The notes below the pieces were generated by a model. That model was given only the letters and a program-made list of their open reading frames with translations. It was not told where the DNA came from and did not search any database. From contig JANBQC010000417.1 in NCBI GenBank assembly GCA_027576995.1, forward strand, positions 1-25,294: a DNA stretch of 25,294 bases, in the 5' to 3' direction. The DNA is from Dimargaris cristalligena. Lineage: Eukaryota > Kickxellomycota > Dimargaritomycetes > Dimargaritales > Dimargaritaceae. The position numbers and the translations under genes are program-made. Shown here in pieces: positions 10,231-20,633 of this stretch (position 1 is its first letter; each line of letters opens with the position of its first letter).

Positions 10231-11547
10231 ATGCCAGCCCCCGCCGACTCCTCCCCAGAGCCGCCATTCCTGGCCACCCTCTCGGATCTCTCACTGCGGC
10301 GGGAGCTCGGGGAGTTTCTTCGCCAGCAGCCTACCTGCGCCCCGTTGATCGAACGGCTCATTGGCCACCTCACTCTGACCCCCGGCAAACGACCTCGGGC
10401 CCCGGACGCCGTCGCAACCACCACATCCTGGCCCCAGGACCGGGAATATCCTTGTCACATTCCGGACCTGGCCTTCAGCCTACCCCGAAAGCGACTCGAC
10501 TGCTGCTTTACCACCGACCAGCTGGTCCTCACCGCCACCAAGCCCGAGCAGCCACCCCACGTTGAAGCCGCCTTTCCGCTGTCCAGCGTGGTCCGCGTCC
10601 TTTTGGTACCGACCCCCGACAAGCCCAAGCCCCACTGGACAGTCGTGTTAACCATGGCCGCCGACGGCGACCCCCAGGTAACCCATTTGGTGTTCGGCCT
10701 TGCCCCGGACACCCCTGCCCTCCCGGTATCAGAAGCCGACCCTACTGAGGCTGGCCTCGCCCCCTCTTCCATCTCGTCTCCCCACCCCAATATTCAGCGA
10801 TTACTGACCGTCTTTACCCGCTACCTACCTCCCAAGACGCCCCTGCTGGTCCCCGCCCCCGGTCCACCCGGGACTCCGGCCAAATGCTACTGGAAGGCCA
10901 AGGAAGGGCACCTCTACTTCCTGGACGAAGGCGTCCTATTTGGCTTTAAAAAGCCCATCCTGTTCTTCCCCCGCTCGGAAATCCAGGATTTGGAGGTGCT
11001 CGGGATAACATCGCGCACCTTCAATTTACACCTCCACTGGCTACCCAATGCTCATCCCCACGAGCAGCCGCCTTCCAAACGGCACCGGGTTCCCGAAGGC
11101 CAAGGGGCCGCCTCTCCCGCCCTCTCGGAAACCATCGAGTTTGGCATGATCGATTACGCCGAATTCGATCGTATCACCGATTACATTCGTCGCCAGCAAA
11201 TTGCCGCTCGCTCGTTCCTCGACCAGCTTAACCACCCTGGACCGTCCACCGACCCCAAGCACTCTATCGCCGACTCGAACCTGACCATCGCCAACATGGA
11301 GCTAGGCAATGAAGCCGGCGATGGCGATGAGGATGACGACAACGACTTTGACCCTGACGCGGCCAATAGCAGTGAATCGAGTGGTGGCGACTCAGACTCG
11401 GATTCGGACTCGCTGGCCGGCGAGCACTCTGATCCCTCGCAGGACTCCGACTCTGACCACGACGAGGTACCTAATGGGCCGGCCTTCTCGAGTGATAATG
11501 ACCTCGCCGAGGAAGTGGACCTTGATTCCGATGGTAGTGATGGCTAG
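10231..11547 (+). CDS. RTT106: Rtt106-like histone H3-H4 chaperone
   Basis: A single exon of 438 residues; yeast Rtt106 is of similar length (455). An N-terminal helical segment (about 1-50) is followed by a PH-like domain (about 70-200). A second PH-like domain (about 215-330) has the family core KEGHLYFLDEGVLFGFKKPI, then FPRSEI and IEFGMIDYAEFDRITDYIRR. The tail from about residue 357 is highly acidic with runs of DSD and DED, as expected for a histone chaperone. Rtt106 deposits H3K56-acetylated H3-H4 in replication-coupled assembly and regulates histone genes and silencing; the same nuclear role is inferred. The chosen Met (CGCCATGCC context) begins MPAPADSS. The in-frame ATG 111 bases earlier would add a hydrophobic, non-conserved extension that looks like 5'UTR containing TTCACT repeats. 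Confidence 0.88.
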   Translation: MPAPADSSPEPPFLATLSDLSLRRELGEFLRQQPTCAPLIERLIGHLTLTPGKRPRAPDAVATTTSWPQDREYPCHIPDLAFSLPRKRLDCCFTTDQLVLTATKPEQPPHVEAAFPLSSVVRVLLVPTPDKPKPHWTVVLTMAADGDPQVTHLVFGLAPDTPALPVSEADPTEAGLAPSSISSPHPNIQRLLTVFTRYLPPKTPLLVPAPGPPGTPAKCYWKAKEGHLYFLDEGVLFGFKKPILFFPRSEIQDLEVLGITSRTFNLHLHWLPNAHPHEQPPSKRHRVPEGQGAASPALSETIEFGMIDYAEFDRITDYIRRQQIAARSFLDQLNHPGPSTDPKHSIADSNLTIANMELGNEAGDGDEDDDNDFDPDAANSSESSGGDSDSDSDSLAGEHSDPSQDSDSDHDEVPNGPAFSSDNDLAEEVDLDSDGSDG

Positions 11548-12116
11548 GTCGTCTACTGTCACTCTGTCTCCCCACTACTAACCGCTACCATCCACTCCGC
11601 TCACCCGGCTGCTAGGCCACACATCGCCTAACTTGGCTAGTGTGGTAATGGGATGTGTTTAGGATAAAAAAAGACCTTGTGCCTATTCACATAGTTCGGG
11701 TCGTTAGTTTAGAATTTTTAATGTATTAATCAATCGGCTAATGGCCCGACATGATATGTACTATTGCTTTCTGAATAGCCCCAACAAAACCCAATCTAAT
11801 TATTATGCATGTAGTATTATTGCCATTTATTATTGTTTGCTCACTTTACATTGCGCTTGAAAACTATACAGCTACATTAAAAAAGCATTGCTCCCTATTT
11901 CCCGTTGTGGATATCCACAACTATTTTTATATTACATTTGGAAATCTAAACAAAATACTAAATAAAATATTATCTACTGGTTCTGGCCATGGGTATCATT
12001 GGTTAGTGTGGACATGTTGACTGCTATATATGAGCGGATATGGTGGTGAGAGACTGCATGGATGTAGTTAAAGGGCGAAACCCAATGGCAATGGACTCCC
12101 CTTGCCTTTTCCCCAG

Positions 12117-12308
12117 GAAGGCCTATTAGTATTGCAACCAGGAGAGGCCTCCCCCACCCAAAGGCGAGAGGCCGATCCCCCCCACAGTGCGTCCCATCCA
12201 AGTGAGGAAAACCCAAGGAACTATACAGTGGTCAACTCGACCCCCTTGTTAGAGGAGGATACCTCCCCACTAATAGCACAAGAGCAATACCTCACCCCAG
12301 AGGAGTAA
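12117..12308 (+). CDS. Orphan terminal-exon candidate, unknown product
   Basis: Sequence after a pyrimidine-rich acceptor (CTTTTCCCCAG, ending 12116) stays open to TAA at 12306-12308, and AATAAA follows about 45 bases later. The predicted tail is acidic and Pro/Ser/Thr-rich, begins EGLLVLQPGEAS and includes STPLLEEDTSPLI, which has the look of a cytoplasmic tail with dileucine-like motifs. GC is higher than in the AT-rich flanks. I find no convincing upstream exon. The frame at 11805-12020 has a hydrophobic start but lies in very AT-rich DNA and may be chance. It could be a real last exon, a decayed gene, or noise. Confidence 0.22.
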   Translation, partial: EGLLVLQPGEASPTQRREADPPHSASHPSEENPRNYTVVNSTPLLEEDTSPLIAQEQYLTPEE

Positions 12309-14909
12309 AATACACCGCCCCGAGCGGCCAACCCTTTGTTCCTTATCTTTCAAATAAATATCTATCCAATTTATAATTCTTATCTAGTTGTTCTTTGATC
12401 CCTCGTCCTACTCGACGGAATAGTTATTTCTTTACAGTTGCTTGGTCCTACTCGGCCATCCCGGTTACAGTATAGCATTCTCAGTATCGCCAAAATTCGC
12501 CTTGAAGCCCAATTTAATGTGTGTTGATTTATGGGCCAGGCGGCTTATTTAGTATCGAACTCTTTGGCATTTATTATTTCGTGCACCCGTGTTAAGTAGT
12601 AAAATGAGTGACGAGGTCATGGTACAAGTCATTACAATATGCCCGATCTGGTCTGTATCATTCAAGGCGGTGTATATATTTGCTTGATGTGGGCCCCAGT
12701 TAGTAAGTACAGGCTTTGAGAGCGGTCGGATTTTGTGTCGTTGGCGACGAGCTCTAACACACCTGTGTTTCTTGTATACATGTTATCGCTGTCCTGGCTA
12801 CAAGCTATATGGATAAGACTTGAGAACCATAACAGTCGAACTGGTAAAAACATGCCAATGATCAAGGGGGTAGGCCCATGTCTCTAACCAAAGCTGTCAT
12901 TGGCCATCAATCCCTAGACGAACTAGTGCCAGGCCATCCTCTCTTTTGTTCGAAAGCTTACCAAAATCAAAAGCCTCCTCCTATACCTTGGCCCACTTTT
13001 ACTACAACCCACTGAGCTCGTGCCTCAGGCGTGGTGTGCCGTATGGGGTTCTATTACCGACATGGTCTATTGATGCAATGTTGTTTGGAAGCGGGTAACA
13101 TACACCTTGGAGGACATTCAATACATCAACACGCAGGGTAATTAAATGGGAGCTATTGGGGAATGCCAGACACATCGATATGGAAGCAGGCCGCCCACTT
13201 AAAGAGGCAATGAAAATTACACATGGGCGGTCGACCGAGCGTTCAAAGGGACTGGGTTTCGGTTAATATAGTCGGCTTAATTAAAAATCGAACCTAGCTA
13301 ATAAACGGGGGAATATAAAGGGCCGAGATTCGCAGAGATGGGCTTATCCCCTCTGTGCCACTGTTTTTATAATACTTCATTGACAATTCTAGGCCTGTTA
13401 ATAACAGTGGGCTGGTGTGGTTGTTACATCGATCATATTATTTATTGAACGTGGTATGGTACATTAACAAACCTTACCTAATTTGCAGTGTAATGGGGTA
13501 GTAGGGTTCTTACTTAGGAAATGGATACAGTGTAAAAGTATAAACCCATCGGGGATAGTTATTGTAATTGTCAATTTTGCCTTTAGCGATGGTATGTATA
13601 TTTTAAAGAAGAGGGATCCCAGTATAGCATTCGTTATTATACCCACCTTTCCAACTTAACCCCACCCCACTGGTGATTTTTATCGCTATGCGGGTAGATG
13701 GTCCCCCTAGCTGCATTATTACGGGGAAAGGATAGGCTATACGTGGCTACTGCGCCAGGGTGATACTGACGAAGTGACTATTTTGCTAGATTGTGCCCCT
13801 ATAAACATAATACATGTGATAGAACCAATATTACCAACCTCAATTCCCTAAAAAAATGTATCCAGATATGCCTTCTTCGTAACTAAATCATAATAATCAC
13901 TAAGCATTGGTGGGTCAGTCGAAACTAAGTTTATTTTGGAATTATCTACCTGACGTAGGCTAGGGCTGAAGTATGTCCACACCCCCCAGTGATGATTGCC
14001 AGCTGGCAATTTGGGTTATGGACTTGAAGAGCTATATGGTACCTTTTGGTTTGACAGATTCCCAGTTAGAGAGAGGTAGTTACTGTGGCAGTAAAGTATG
14101 TTGGTATAGCAGGAGCGGGTCGGTGTAAGAAAAAGGAAGTGGGTTACCTCCCCTTTAGAAAGTAGAATGGGCCAGTACTGAATTCCTTGGTTATTTATAC
14201 CCAATGATGGTAATCAATGAGCAAGCAGTACTGATCACTATTGAATGATGATGTGTGTGCTACCTCTATATTTTTTCTGATACACAGGTGTTGAGTTTGG
14301 TGAATTCCGTTAGCAACAACATTGGGGATATTGGGGGAGATAGCATCCTCCTCCATCAAGACTGGTCCTTGAACAATAGCCTATAAACTGACCATTATTG
14401 CGGGGATATTTAATGGCCCAGAAGACCCATTGGGTAGTGGGTTAACCTGGTGGCCTAGGCAAAAACCATAAAGGAACATGGTTGCATGTTCATATTTTTG
14501 ACTGGCATACGAGTACCTGCAATTTAGGATCCCCAGGAAACTATGAGGTGGGGTCAGTCATTTAGAGCGGCTAACGGATAGCTGTTAGTTGCGGTGGGCC
14601 AATTCTTTGCCTGGCCTGTTTTCCCAATGGTATCCAATCATTTACCCCACTATGGCCAATTAATCCTAAATTGAAGCAGTGTCAGCTATTCCACCAGGTC
14701 CAAGTAGTAATCCTCAAACCCTATAAATAAATCCACCGATGATGGTGTTGGATCTAAATTAAAGATGCTCACATTACCACCAGATCCAGGGGATATACCC
14801 TAACTAACCCTATCTACTAACCAGCCATATGTATTACCCGACGACCACTACCACCACGTTGAGTCCCTCCACCCTGGGTAGCACCACAGTTCCTTAAGCC
14901 TGCAGCATT

Positions 14910-14946
14910 CACGTGACCATGTAGGGCCAATGTGATCTGGCACGTG
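14910..14946. promoter_or_regulatory. Two CACGTG E-boxes upstream of the ATP17-like gene
   Basis: Perfect CACGTG palindromes lie at 14910-14915 and 14941-14946, 31 bp apart start to start (about three helical turns) and about 440-480 bp before the ATP17-like ATG. CACGTG is the site for bHLH factors such as Cbf1, which in several fungi affect respiration genes. Only the sites are seen; the regulator is inferred. Confidence 0.35.
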
Positions 14947-15386
14947 GCTACCTATGGCTGCTGAGCCGGTTGAAGGAGGGCAGTGGGATAATAATTTAGG
15001 GAGATGGGAGTAATGTAGATATTATTATAGATATGGGAAAAAGACGTCTTCTCTTGTCCACCCACAATTCCTTATGATTTTGCCCCAACCACACACATAC
15101 TTCTCTCTCTAATGGAGGAGAAGAGCAGAGCATGAATGGTGTAAGGAGAAGGGGGGCGGTATAGGAGCGCACCACCATCAAAACCCATTCTCCCCATTCA
15201 ACAACGCAAGCGAGGCACAATAGAGAGAGATGGAAGGGAGGAGGGGTATTACTATGTGCTATGGATCCCCTCCTTTTTGGTGAGAGCATTGTCCCTGGTT
15301 GAAGCCTCTTCTGATTCCTTAACTACTATTCCTATTACTATCTTTCTTTATTACTCCCTTGCTTTATCCACCGGATTCCTTTCAAC

Positions 15387-15939
15387 ATGCACCCTTTGAT
15401 CCGTCGTTCCCTGCAGACCCGCGGCCTGGCCACCGCCCGTACCTACATTCCCCCCAACCTGGCTGGTGCCAAACCGGCCGCGACCTCGGCCACTGCTTCC
15501 GCCAACGAGGCTGCCCTTATGGACCGAGTAGTGGGCGTCTACCAGCGCTTCCCCAAGGGCCCTGCCCCGACCCCCGCCCCTTCGGGTCTCTGGGGTCGCT
15601 ACCGCGCCAAGTACGTTGATGGCAAGAACTCTTCCATCGCCCCGCTGGTCCACATGTTGGTCGTGATCGGTCTGTTTGGCTACACCAACGAATATCTCGG
15701 CCACCTGAGTAAGTTGACGGCCCATCTATTGAATATAGAGACTGGTGAAACTTTGCAGCAATTCCTTCCTGGGTGAAGGGGGGGGGCTTTTCGCTACTCC
15801 TAATATATGGCCTTTGCCGGACCCACCACCACTCTCTTACATAACATCTCTCTTACACCTGTACTAACCCCGCCCACTCCATTCATTGCATTTAACATCC
15901 TTTTTAACAGGATACCACAAGAGCCAGGCCCACCATTAA
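15387..15939 (+). CDS. ATP17: Mitochondrial F1Fo ATP synthase subunit f (Atp17-like), 2 exons
   Basis: Exons 15387-15708 and 15911-15939 join to 116 residues. Residues 1-40 are an Arg/Ala/Ser-rich, acid-poor mitochondrial presequence (MHPLIRRSLQTRGLATARTY). The mature part has the subunit f signature FPKGPAPTPAPSGLWGRY (55-72), then one membrane segment (about 84-104, APLVHMLVVIGLFGYTNEYL) and the C-terminal HLRYHKSQAHH, similar to the HLRHHK end of yeast proteins. Subunit f sits in the Fo peripheral-stalk/membrane region. The intron (15709-15910, 202 nt) starts GTAAGT, has a perfect TACTAAC branch site near 15863 and ends TTTTTAACAG. Without splicing, the frame would replace the conserved C-terminus with an unrelated tail. 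The final exon codes only nine residues. Yeast Atp17 is 101 residues including its presequence. Confidence 0.9.
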
Positions 15940-16074
15940 ATGTGGGTCACTAACCCATACGTTTTCGCCGATGAAGCCCATTTGGTGTCGTCCTCTTTGC
16001 CTTTCCATATCCAATCAACTTATGACGATAGGGGGTTGCTGTATTTCCGTTTCCAACGGCTTTTCAGCCATACC

Positions 16075-16410
16075 CTACCTATATCCTCCTACTTCTCCCC
16101 TTGATGCATGGGGGTTATTTATATCCACCGCAAACGAAATACCGCCAAGCCACGCCAAAGGCCGAGGACAGTCGATGAATGGCCCACTTATATCTTCGAT
16201 TACCACAGGTATATCACCCTCGTCAAGTAGAAAACCCCATTGATTGAGAATAAACCCGCTTGTATTAGAACTAGGCTGGAGGGTTAGGCAGGAGCGATTG
16301 AAACCTGGCTGGAATGCGATGGAGTAGTTAGCACCAGAAATAGGTTGGGCCTCTAATTTCAAGGGAGTATTTATTGTGTAATATACAATAGCCCGCAGGA
16401 TTGGGAGGTA
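16075..16410 (-). pseudogene. Unassigned minus-strand coding-like frame, possible exon or relic
   Basis: The minus strand is open from stop to stop for 111 codons and has no ATG start. Its sequence looks protein-like, with segments such as GANYSIAFQPGFNRSCLTLQ and DEGDIPVVIEDISGPFIDC that alternate like beta strands. A second frame upstream (about 16330-16520) is also open, and a CA/CT-rich leader-like sequence precedes an ATG at 16713-16711. Together they could be a multi-exon gene divergent from the J-protein gene, or a decayed gene with frameshifts. I do not recognise a family. At this length, open frames also occur by chance. Confidence 0.2.
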
Positions 16411-17237
16411 TTATTCCGAGGGTCGGGGAGATGGCATATCTATGTCTATTTATATCGGTATTTGCTGGAGTTGGCAATATAGTGACATTCGATGTGTTAG
16501 GGTTATCCGGGGAATTTGAAACCGGGCGGTGTTTTACCTCCAGGCAAGAGTAGTTAGAGGGCTAGTTGATAAATAGGGGGCCTCGTATATATATTAAGTA
16601 TTAAATAAGTCCCCATCGGGGCCAGGAAAATCGACCCACTTGAGGAAGATATTCCAATAAGATGAAGCAATAACAACCCAAGATCCAGAATGTTCCCCCC
16701 ACTCATTATACATACTTTCTTGTATCGACGACAGAGAGAGAAGGAGTTGTTGTTGTTGTATAGTTGGAGCAGAGGAGACTCACTCGCCCACCACTGACCT
16801 GTAGAGAGGCTAACAACCCTCTCAATGAGGGGTGTTTTTTTCGTAGGGCGGAATAGGGCGGGGCGGGCGCAGCGGGGGGCGGGGCTAGCCCCGAAACTCT
16901 ATAGCGTAGCATGTAAGGAGAGAAGGTAGGAGAGATACAAAGGCACTCTCTTCGTCGCGCGTCATCGGACAAGCCATGTGTTTCGCTTTCTGGCACTTTC
17001 CTCAACTTTCCTTTACGTTTCCTTCTGCATCGCCTTACTCTTCTCTATATTGCCCGTGTTTGCTAGTCTCGAGGAGAAACCCCATTCATTGTTTTATTTC
17101 CCACTCTCTGTTCCCCCTGGTTTACGCTACTCTTCCGTTTATCCGACCGACTTAATTCAATCTCTACTCTACTCTACTAAATCAACGCCATCCAGCAATC
17201 CCCTTTGGCCCTTGATCCAGCGACGACTGTGCTCGAG

Positions 17238-17418
17238 GTAAGTTGTACATTGCTTTTTCCTCTCCGACACCTGGTCGCTCGGCTGGCCCGGTCCGTTTAA
17301 ACCTATTGGGAATCCCTTCACCTTAACCCCCGAAAAAATTGAACTGAATTCATTTATTAACACCCCCCCCTTCACGAACCTAGCGGTTTATTTGGTATTC
17401 CTTGCCCTTCCATTACAG
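17238..17418 (+). other. Probable 5'UTR intron of the J-protein gene
   Basis: A consensus donor (CGAG/GTAAGTTG at 17238) pairs with an acceptor after a pyrimidine-rich stretch (CCATTACAG ending 17418), and ATTAAC lies near 17353 as a possible branch site. The intron is 181 nt and ends 48 bases before the ATG at 17467. The J-domain starts directly at that ATG, so the intron would be in the leader. Confidence 0.55.
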
Positions 17419-17466
17419 ATATTTTTATACTACCCCTTACTTGTCTTCTGACCATATCTCCCCACG

Positions 17467-18555
17467 ATGGCCAAGGACTACTACCAAATACTCGGCATCT
17501 CCAAGGATGCCGGTGAGGACGCCATCAAGAAGGCCTACCGCACGATGGCTCTCAAGTGGCACCCCGACCGGAACAAGGATAATAATGCCGAGGCCGAGCG
17601 CAAGTTCAAGGAGGTCTCGGAGGCCTACGAGGTCCTCAGCGACAAGAATAAGCGGGCCATTTACGATCAATTCGGCGAAGACGGTCTCAAGGGCGGCATG
17701 GGAGGAGGAGGAGGTGGGGGTGGGGGTGGCCCCGGCGGCGCGGGATTCAATGGTTTCCCCGGCGGCTCCTTCAGCTTCAGTTCCACGGGCGGCGGAGGTG
17801 GCTTCCGACCCTTCACCCCGTCCAATGCCGAGGATATCTTTGCCCAATTCTTCGCGGGGGGTAAGGGCGGTGGATTCACCAGCTTCTCGACCGGAAGTAA
17901 CATGTCCCCCAACGGCATGGGCGGGGCCACCTTCATGGATATGGATGGCGGGGGGTTCCCTTTCGGAGGGGGCCGGACTTCGCGGGTCCATCACTCACCG
18001 GCCTCGCCACCGGCCATTCAGCGCCCCCTCCGGGTCACCCTAGAGGAACTCTATACCGGCACTACCAAAAAGCTCAAGGTGAATCGCCGGCTCATCGATA
18101 GCTCGACCGGAAGTTACTACCCTTCCGAAAAGATTCTGGTGATTGACATCAAGAAGGGCTGGAAGCCCGGCACCAAACTCAAGTTCGCAGGGGCGGGCGA
18201 CGAGACCCCAACGGGCCACGCCCAAGATATCGAATTTATTTTGGAGGAGAAGCCCCACCCGGTATTCAAGCGGGACGGTGACAATTTGACGGTTCGCCTA
18301 GACCTGCCCCTGGTGGAAGCATTGACGGGCTTCACCCGGAATATCCAGACCCTGGATGGCCGTACCCTGACCATTACGGACGACTCCCGCGTGGTTCGCC
18401 CCGGCCAGACCCGCCGCATCTCCGGCGAGGGGATGCCGGTCAAAAACAGCCCCGACCGCAAGGGGGATCTTATTGTCGAATTCCGAGTTAATTTCCCCAC
18501 CAGCCTAACGCCAGAGCAGAAGAGTGCCATCAAGGCCAATATGCCCGCTTATTAG
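17467..18555 (+). CDS. SIS1: Class B J-domain co-chaperone (Sis1/DNAJB1-like)
   Basis: A single coding exon of 362 residues (yeast Sis1 is 352). The J-domain (about 3-70) contains [12 protein letters not shown], the catalytic HPD at 32-34 (LKWHPDRN), and ends [13 protein letters not shown] Gly-rich then Gly/Phe-rich region follows (about 75-185) with a run of about ten glycines. The C-terminal substrate-binding domains (about 180-345) include [16 protein letters not shown] and [20 protein letters not shown]. The CXXCXGXG zinc-finger repeats of class A (Ydj1) are absent, which decides class B. It stimulates Hsp70 ATPase activity and delivers clients in cytosol and nucleus. The C-terminus is NMPAY with no organellar or prenylation signal. 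Start context is CCCACGATGGCC. Confidence 0.95.
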   Translation: MAKDYYQILGISKDAGEDAIKKAYRTMALKWHPDRNKDNNAEAERKFKEVSEAYEVLSDKNKRAIYDQFGEDGLKGGMGGGGGGGGGGPGGAGFNGFPGGSFSFSSTGGGGGFRPFTPSNAEDIFAQFFAGGKGGGFTSFSTGSNMSPNGMGGATFMDMDGGGFPFGGGRTSRVHHSPASPPAIQRPLRVTLEELYTGTTKKLKVNRRLIDSSTGSYYPSEKILVIDIKKGWKPGTKLKFAGAGDETPTGHAQDIEFILEEKPHPVFKRDGDNLTVRLDLPLVEALTGFTRNIQTLDGRTLTITDDSRVVRPGQTRRISGEGMPVKNSPDRKGDLIVEFRVNFPTSLTPEQKSAIKANMPAY

Positions 18556-18940
18556 ATAGCCTATGAAGGGGGGAGGGTACCCAGTCTGTTTGATTGTTTT
18601 ATTATTATTAAAAATATCGCCGGCGCGCATTCCCCTGCTCTCTCCATCTATTTATCTATCAGTTTCCACCAGGCTATTCCTAGTTGGGTTTTCGAATCCC
18701 CCCCTCCTATTTCGGTACCCCCTCCCCCTGGCTTGCCATTCCTAGACAAATACTCCCCTTTATATTTTTTGGGTACCAATATCTCCCCACCCGCCTACCC
18801 TATTCTACTCTACTCTGCTGAATTTTTTTGTAACCAAAAGTGAAAATTGTTTGAGAAATAGAATCCTGAATATCCAATTCGCCGGGTTCTGCTTCTACAG
18901 TGGGACTATTTGTTGTGCCCCATGGTGGTGGTTTCTCTTT

Positions 18941-18982
18941 ATAGTAATAGTAACAGTAATAATAATAACAATAATAATAATC
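18941..18982 (+). repeat. AGTAAT/AAT-type imperfect trinucleotide repeat
   Basis: A run of AGTAATAGTAAC units passes into AATAATAAC and AATAATAAT. It is imperfect simple sequence in the intergenic region about 400 bp beyond the J-protein stop. Confidence 0.75.
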
Positions 18983-19454
18983 AATCGGAATCCGACCCTG
19001 TGGTTTATTATTAGAGAGGAATATCCTTCTTTTTACTATCTTTACTCTTCTCCCCAGGTTTTTCCAATTTTATGGGGGAGTGGCATCTTCATTTGTTAAT
19101 TTGGGAATCAAAAACCCCTCGCACCCTCTGGTTTTTATTACTTACCTCATTACTTCCTCACATCCCCTAAACTGTATCATATAACAAGGGGTCCCCCACA
19201 CTTGTCCCTTGTGTTACCGGGATGCAATTGTCAGTCTTTTTTTATTATTATTTAGTTTTATTCACTATACAATTAAATGATGGTACCTCTACGGCGACGG
19301 GGGCTGTCTTTCAAAATTCAGGATGCAAAGTGTAATAGACACGGATAGTACGATGGCGGGTTCAGTGGCACTGGTGCATTAACCAAACGGGGAGTAATGA
19401 GACCGCGCGGGGGGGGGGTGCACTAGAACTATATACGGTTGGTTGGGGAGGAGG

Positions 19455-19472
19455 AGTAGTAGTAGTAGTAGT
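19455..19472 (+). repeat. (AGT)6 microsatellite
   Basis: Six perfect AGT units preceded by GGAGG. The same motif forms the long tract at the right edge of the window. On the minus strand it reads as ACT and would encode poly-Thr in an open but unsupported frame. Confidence 0.9.
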
Positions 19473-20633
19473 AGGGCGGTATTCCCGGGCATTGGATCCA
19501 TTTCTATTATTGATAATCTCCCCCCCCCAGAATATCTTCCAATTCCGGGTGGTTGGAGTGGCTTTGTGATTGACCCCTAATACAGAAGGGTATTTGATGG
19601 GGGTAGACCTGTTTCACTCGAATCCCGGTCAGAAACCAAACAAATAGGTACAGCGCGCACTCACCCTCTCCGACTCCTTAAACCGGTTGGTGGTCCTGGA
19701 TCGGGTGGGTGTTATATTAAGAATAGGCTGAAGATTAGAAAGAGGGCAATATGGGTGGGATATTCGTCGGCTCTGAACTATTCTAGAGTGCCGACCTACA
19801 TAGATTTGATGTGTTATGGGGGTATGCGTATGTATGGGTATGTGTGAGAGTGCAGTGCGGGGGAGTGGTCGCGTGAATAGACAATATGCCTGGGTCACTC
19901 CCCGCAATCCAACTAGCAGGAGTTGTATATAGCCGGTTCTCCTCTCTACACACGCCGACCTCGGACAGATCACGCCAAACTCAGTCGATTTAACACCATT
20001 CGGTACATTTAATATCTATCCCTTGGTATACTCTACCAATGGATTAATATACCTCAGGAGGGGGTGTGTTTGAAGTAGGTGGCGCTACAGAGACGACGGC
20101 CCTCTCACCCGATGTTTTTCGTTTACCTATCGGGCTGTCAAAGCATAGCTGTACCTCCTGCGTTGGGTATACGCCCTTCCGGTTGCGCTGGAACGTGCGA
20201 TTTGGCAGGCCGGACCGAATGAATCGGGGTGGCGGTGGGTTATACCGGCAACTGTCACTGCTACTCCGGATGTATTGTCCCTGGGCGGGGGCCCTCCCAC
20301 TCATTCACCCTCACTTGTTATTCCGTTCTTTTGTTCCTTCTTTCTTTCTATATTCATGCTAGGCCTATCCATAGATAGAAGCAGGGTAAGAGAGATGGGC
20401 GCATGGCCAGGACTAGACGGATAGATATATAGGCAGGTAGGAGAAACTACCACCATAATTCCCCCAGTACTAATGGGGTGGGCAGGAAAATATGGGATAA
20501 TTCTTGGTACACTGTGGCGTCATTCGTTACCTTTTCGGGGACCATAGATAATCTAACTAAAGCACTGGTGGGGTTGTTGATCACCGCCAACAGCCAGCCC
20601 TTCTATACTTTGTGCCCGGTGGTCCATGGGCGA

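Larger units (their letters stand above)
11548..15386. other. Gene-poor, AT-richer island between the RTT106-like and ATP17-like genes
   Basis: About 3.8 kb. The first 450 bases are very AT-rich and probably include the RTT106 3'UTR. No known domain, RNA gene or intact transposon is visible. Open frames are short and mutually overlapping. Items noted inside it: an orphan terminal-exon candidate (12117-12308) followed by AATAAA, a 16-bp perfect palindrome at 13995-14010, and two CACGTG boxes near its right end upstream of the ATP17-like gene. Confidence 0.5.
15940..17466. other. Intergenic/promoter region between the ATP17-like and J-protein genes
   Basis: About 1.5 kb. The left half (to about 16710) holds protein-like but fragmentary minus-strand frames, described separately. 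From 16840 to 16895 there is a GC-rich, GC-box-like block, then a pyrimidine-rich leader from about 16975 and a probable 5'UTR intron (17238-17418) before the J-protein ATG. A single inverted GAA-TG-TTC pair (heat-shock-element half pair) lies at 16688-16695; this is weak evidence of heat control. Confidence 0.5.

Noticed and set aside
12960..13270. Open plus-strand frames that could be a decayed non-LTR retrotransposon
   Set aside because: No reverse transcriptase or endonuclease motif could be found around them, two frames are open at once, and there is no target duplication or A-tail.
14288..14386. A short plus-strand frame containing DIGGDSILL, similar to a carrier-protein phosphopantetheine site
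   Set aside because: Only a single nine-residue match, no FF before it, and no adjoining adenylation, condensation or reductase sequence. Coincidence is more likely.
18690..18720. TTCGAATCCCC-like sequence suggesting a tRNA T-arm
   Set aside because: The stem does not pair, and no A-box, anticodon arm or acceptor stem can be formed around it. No tRNA was found in the window.
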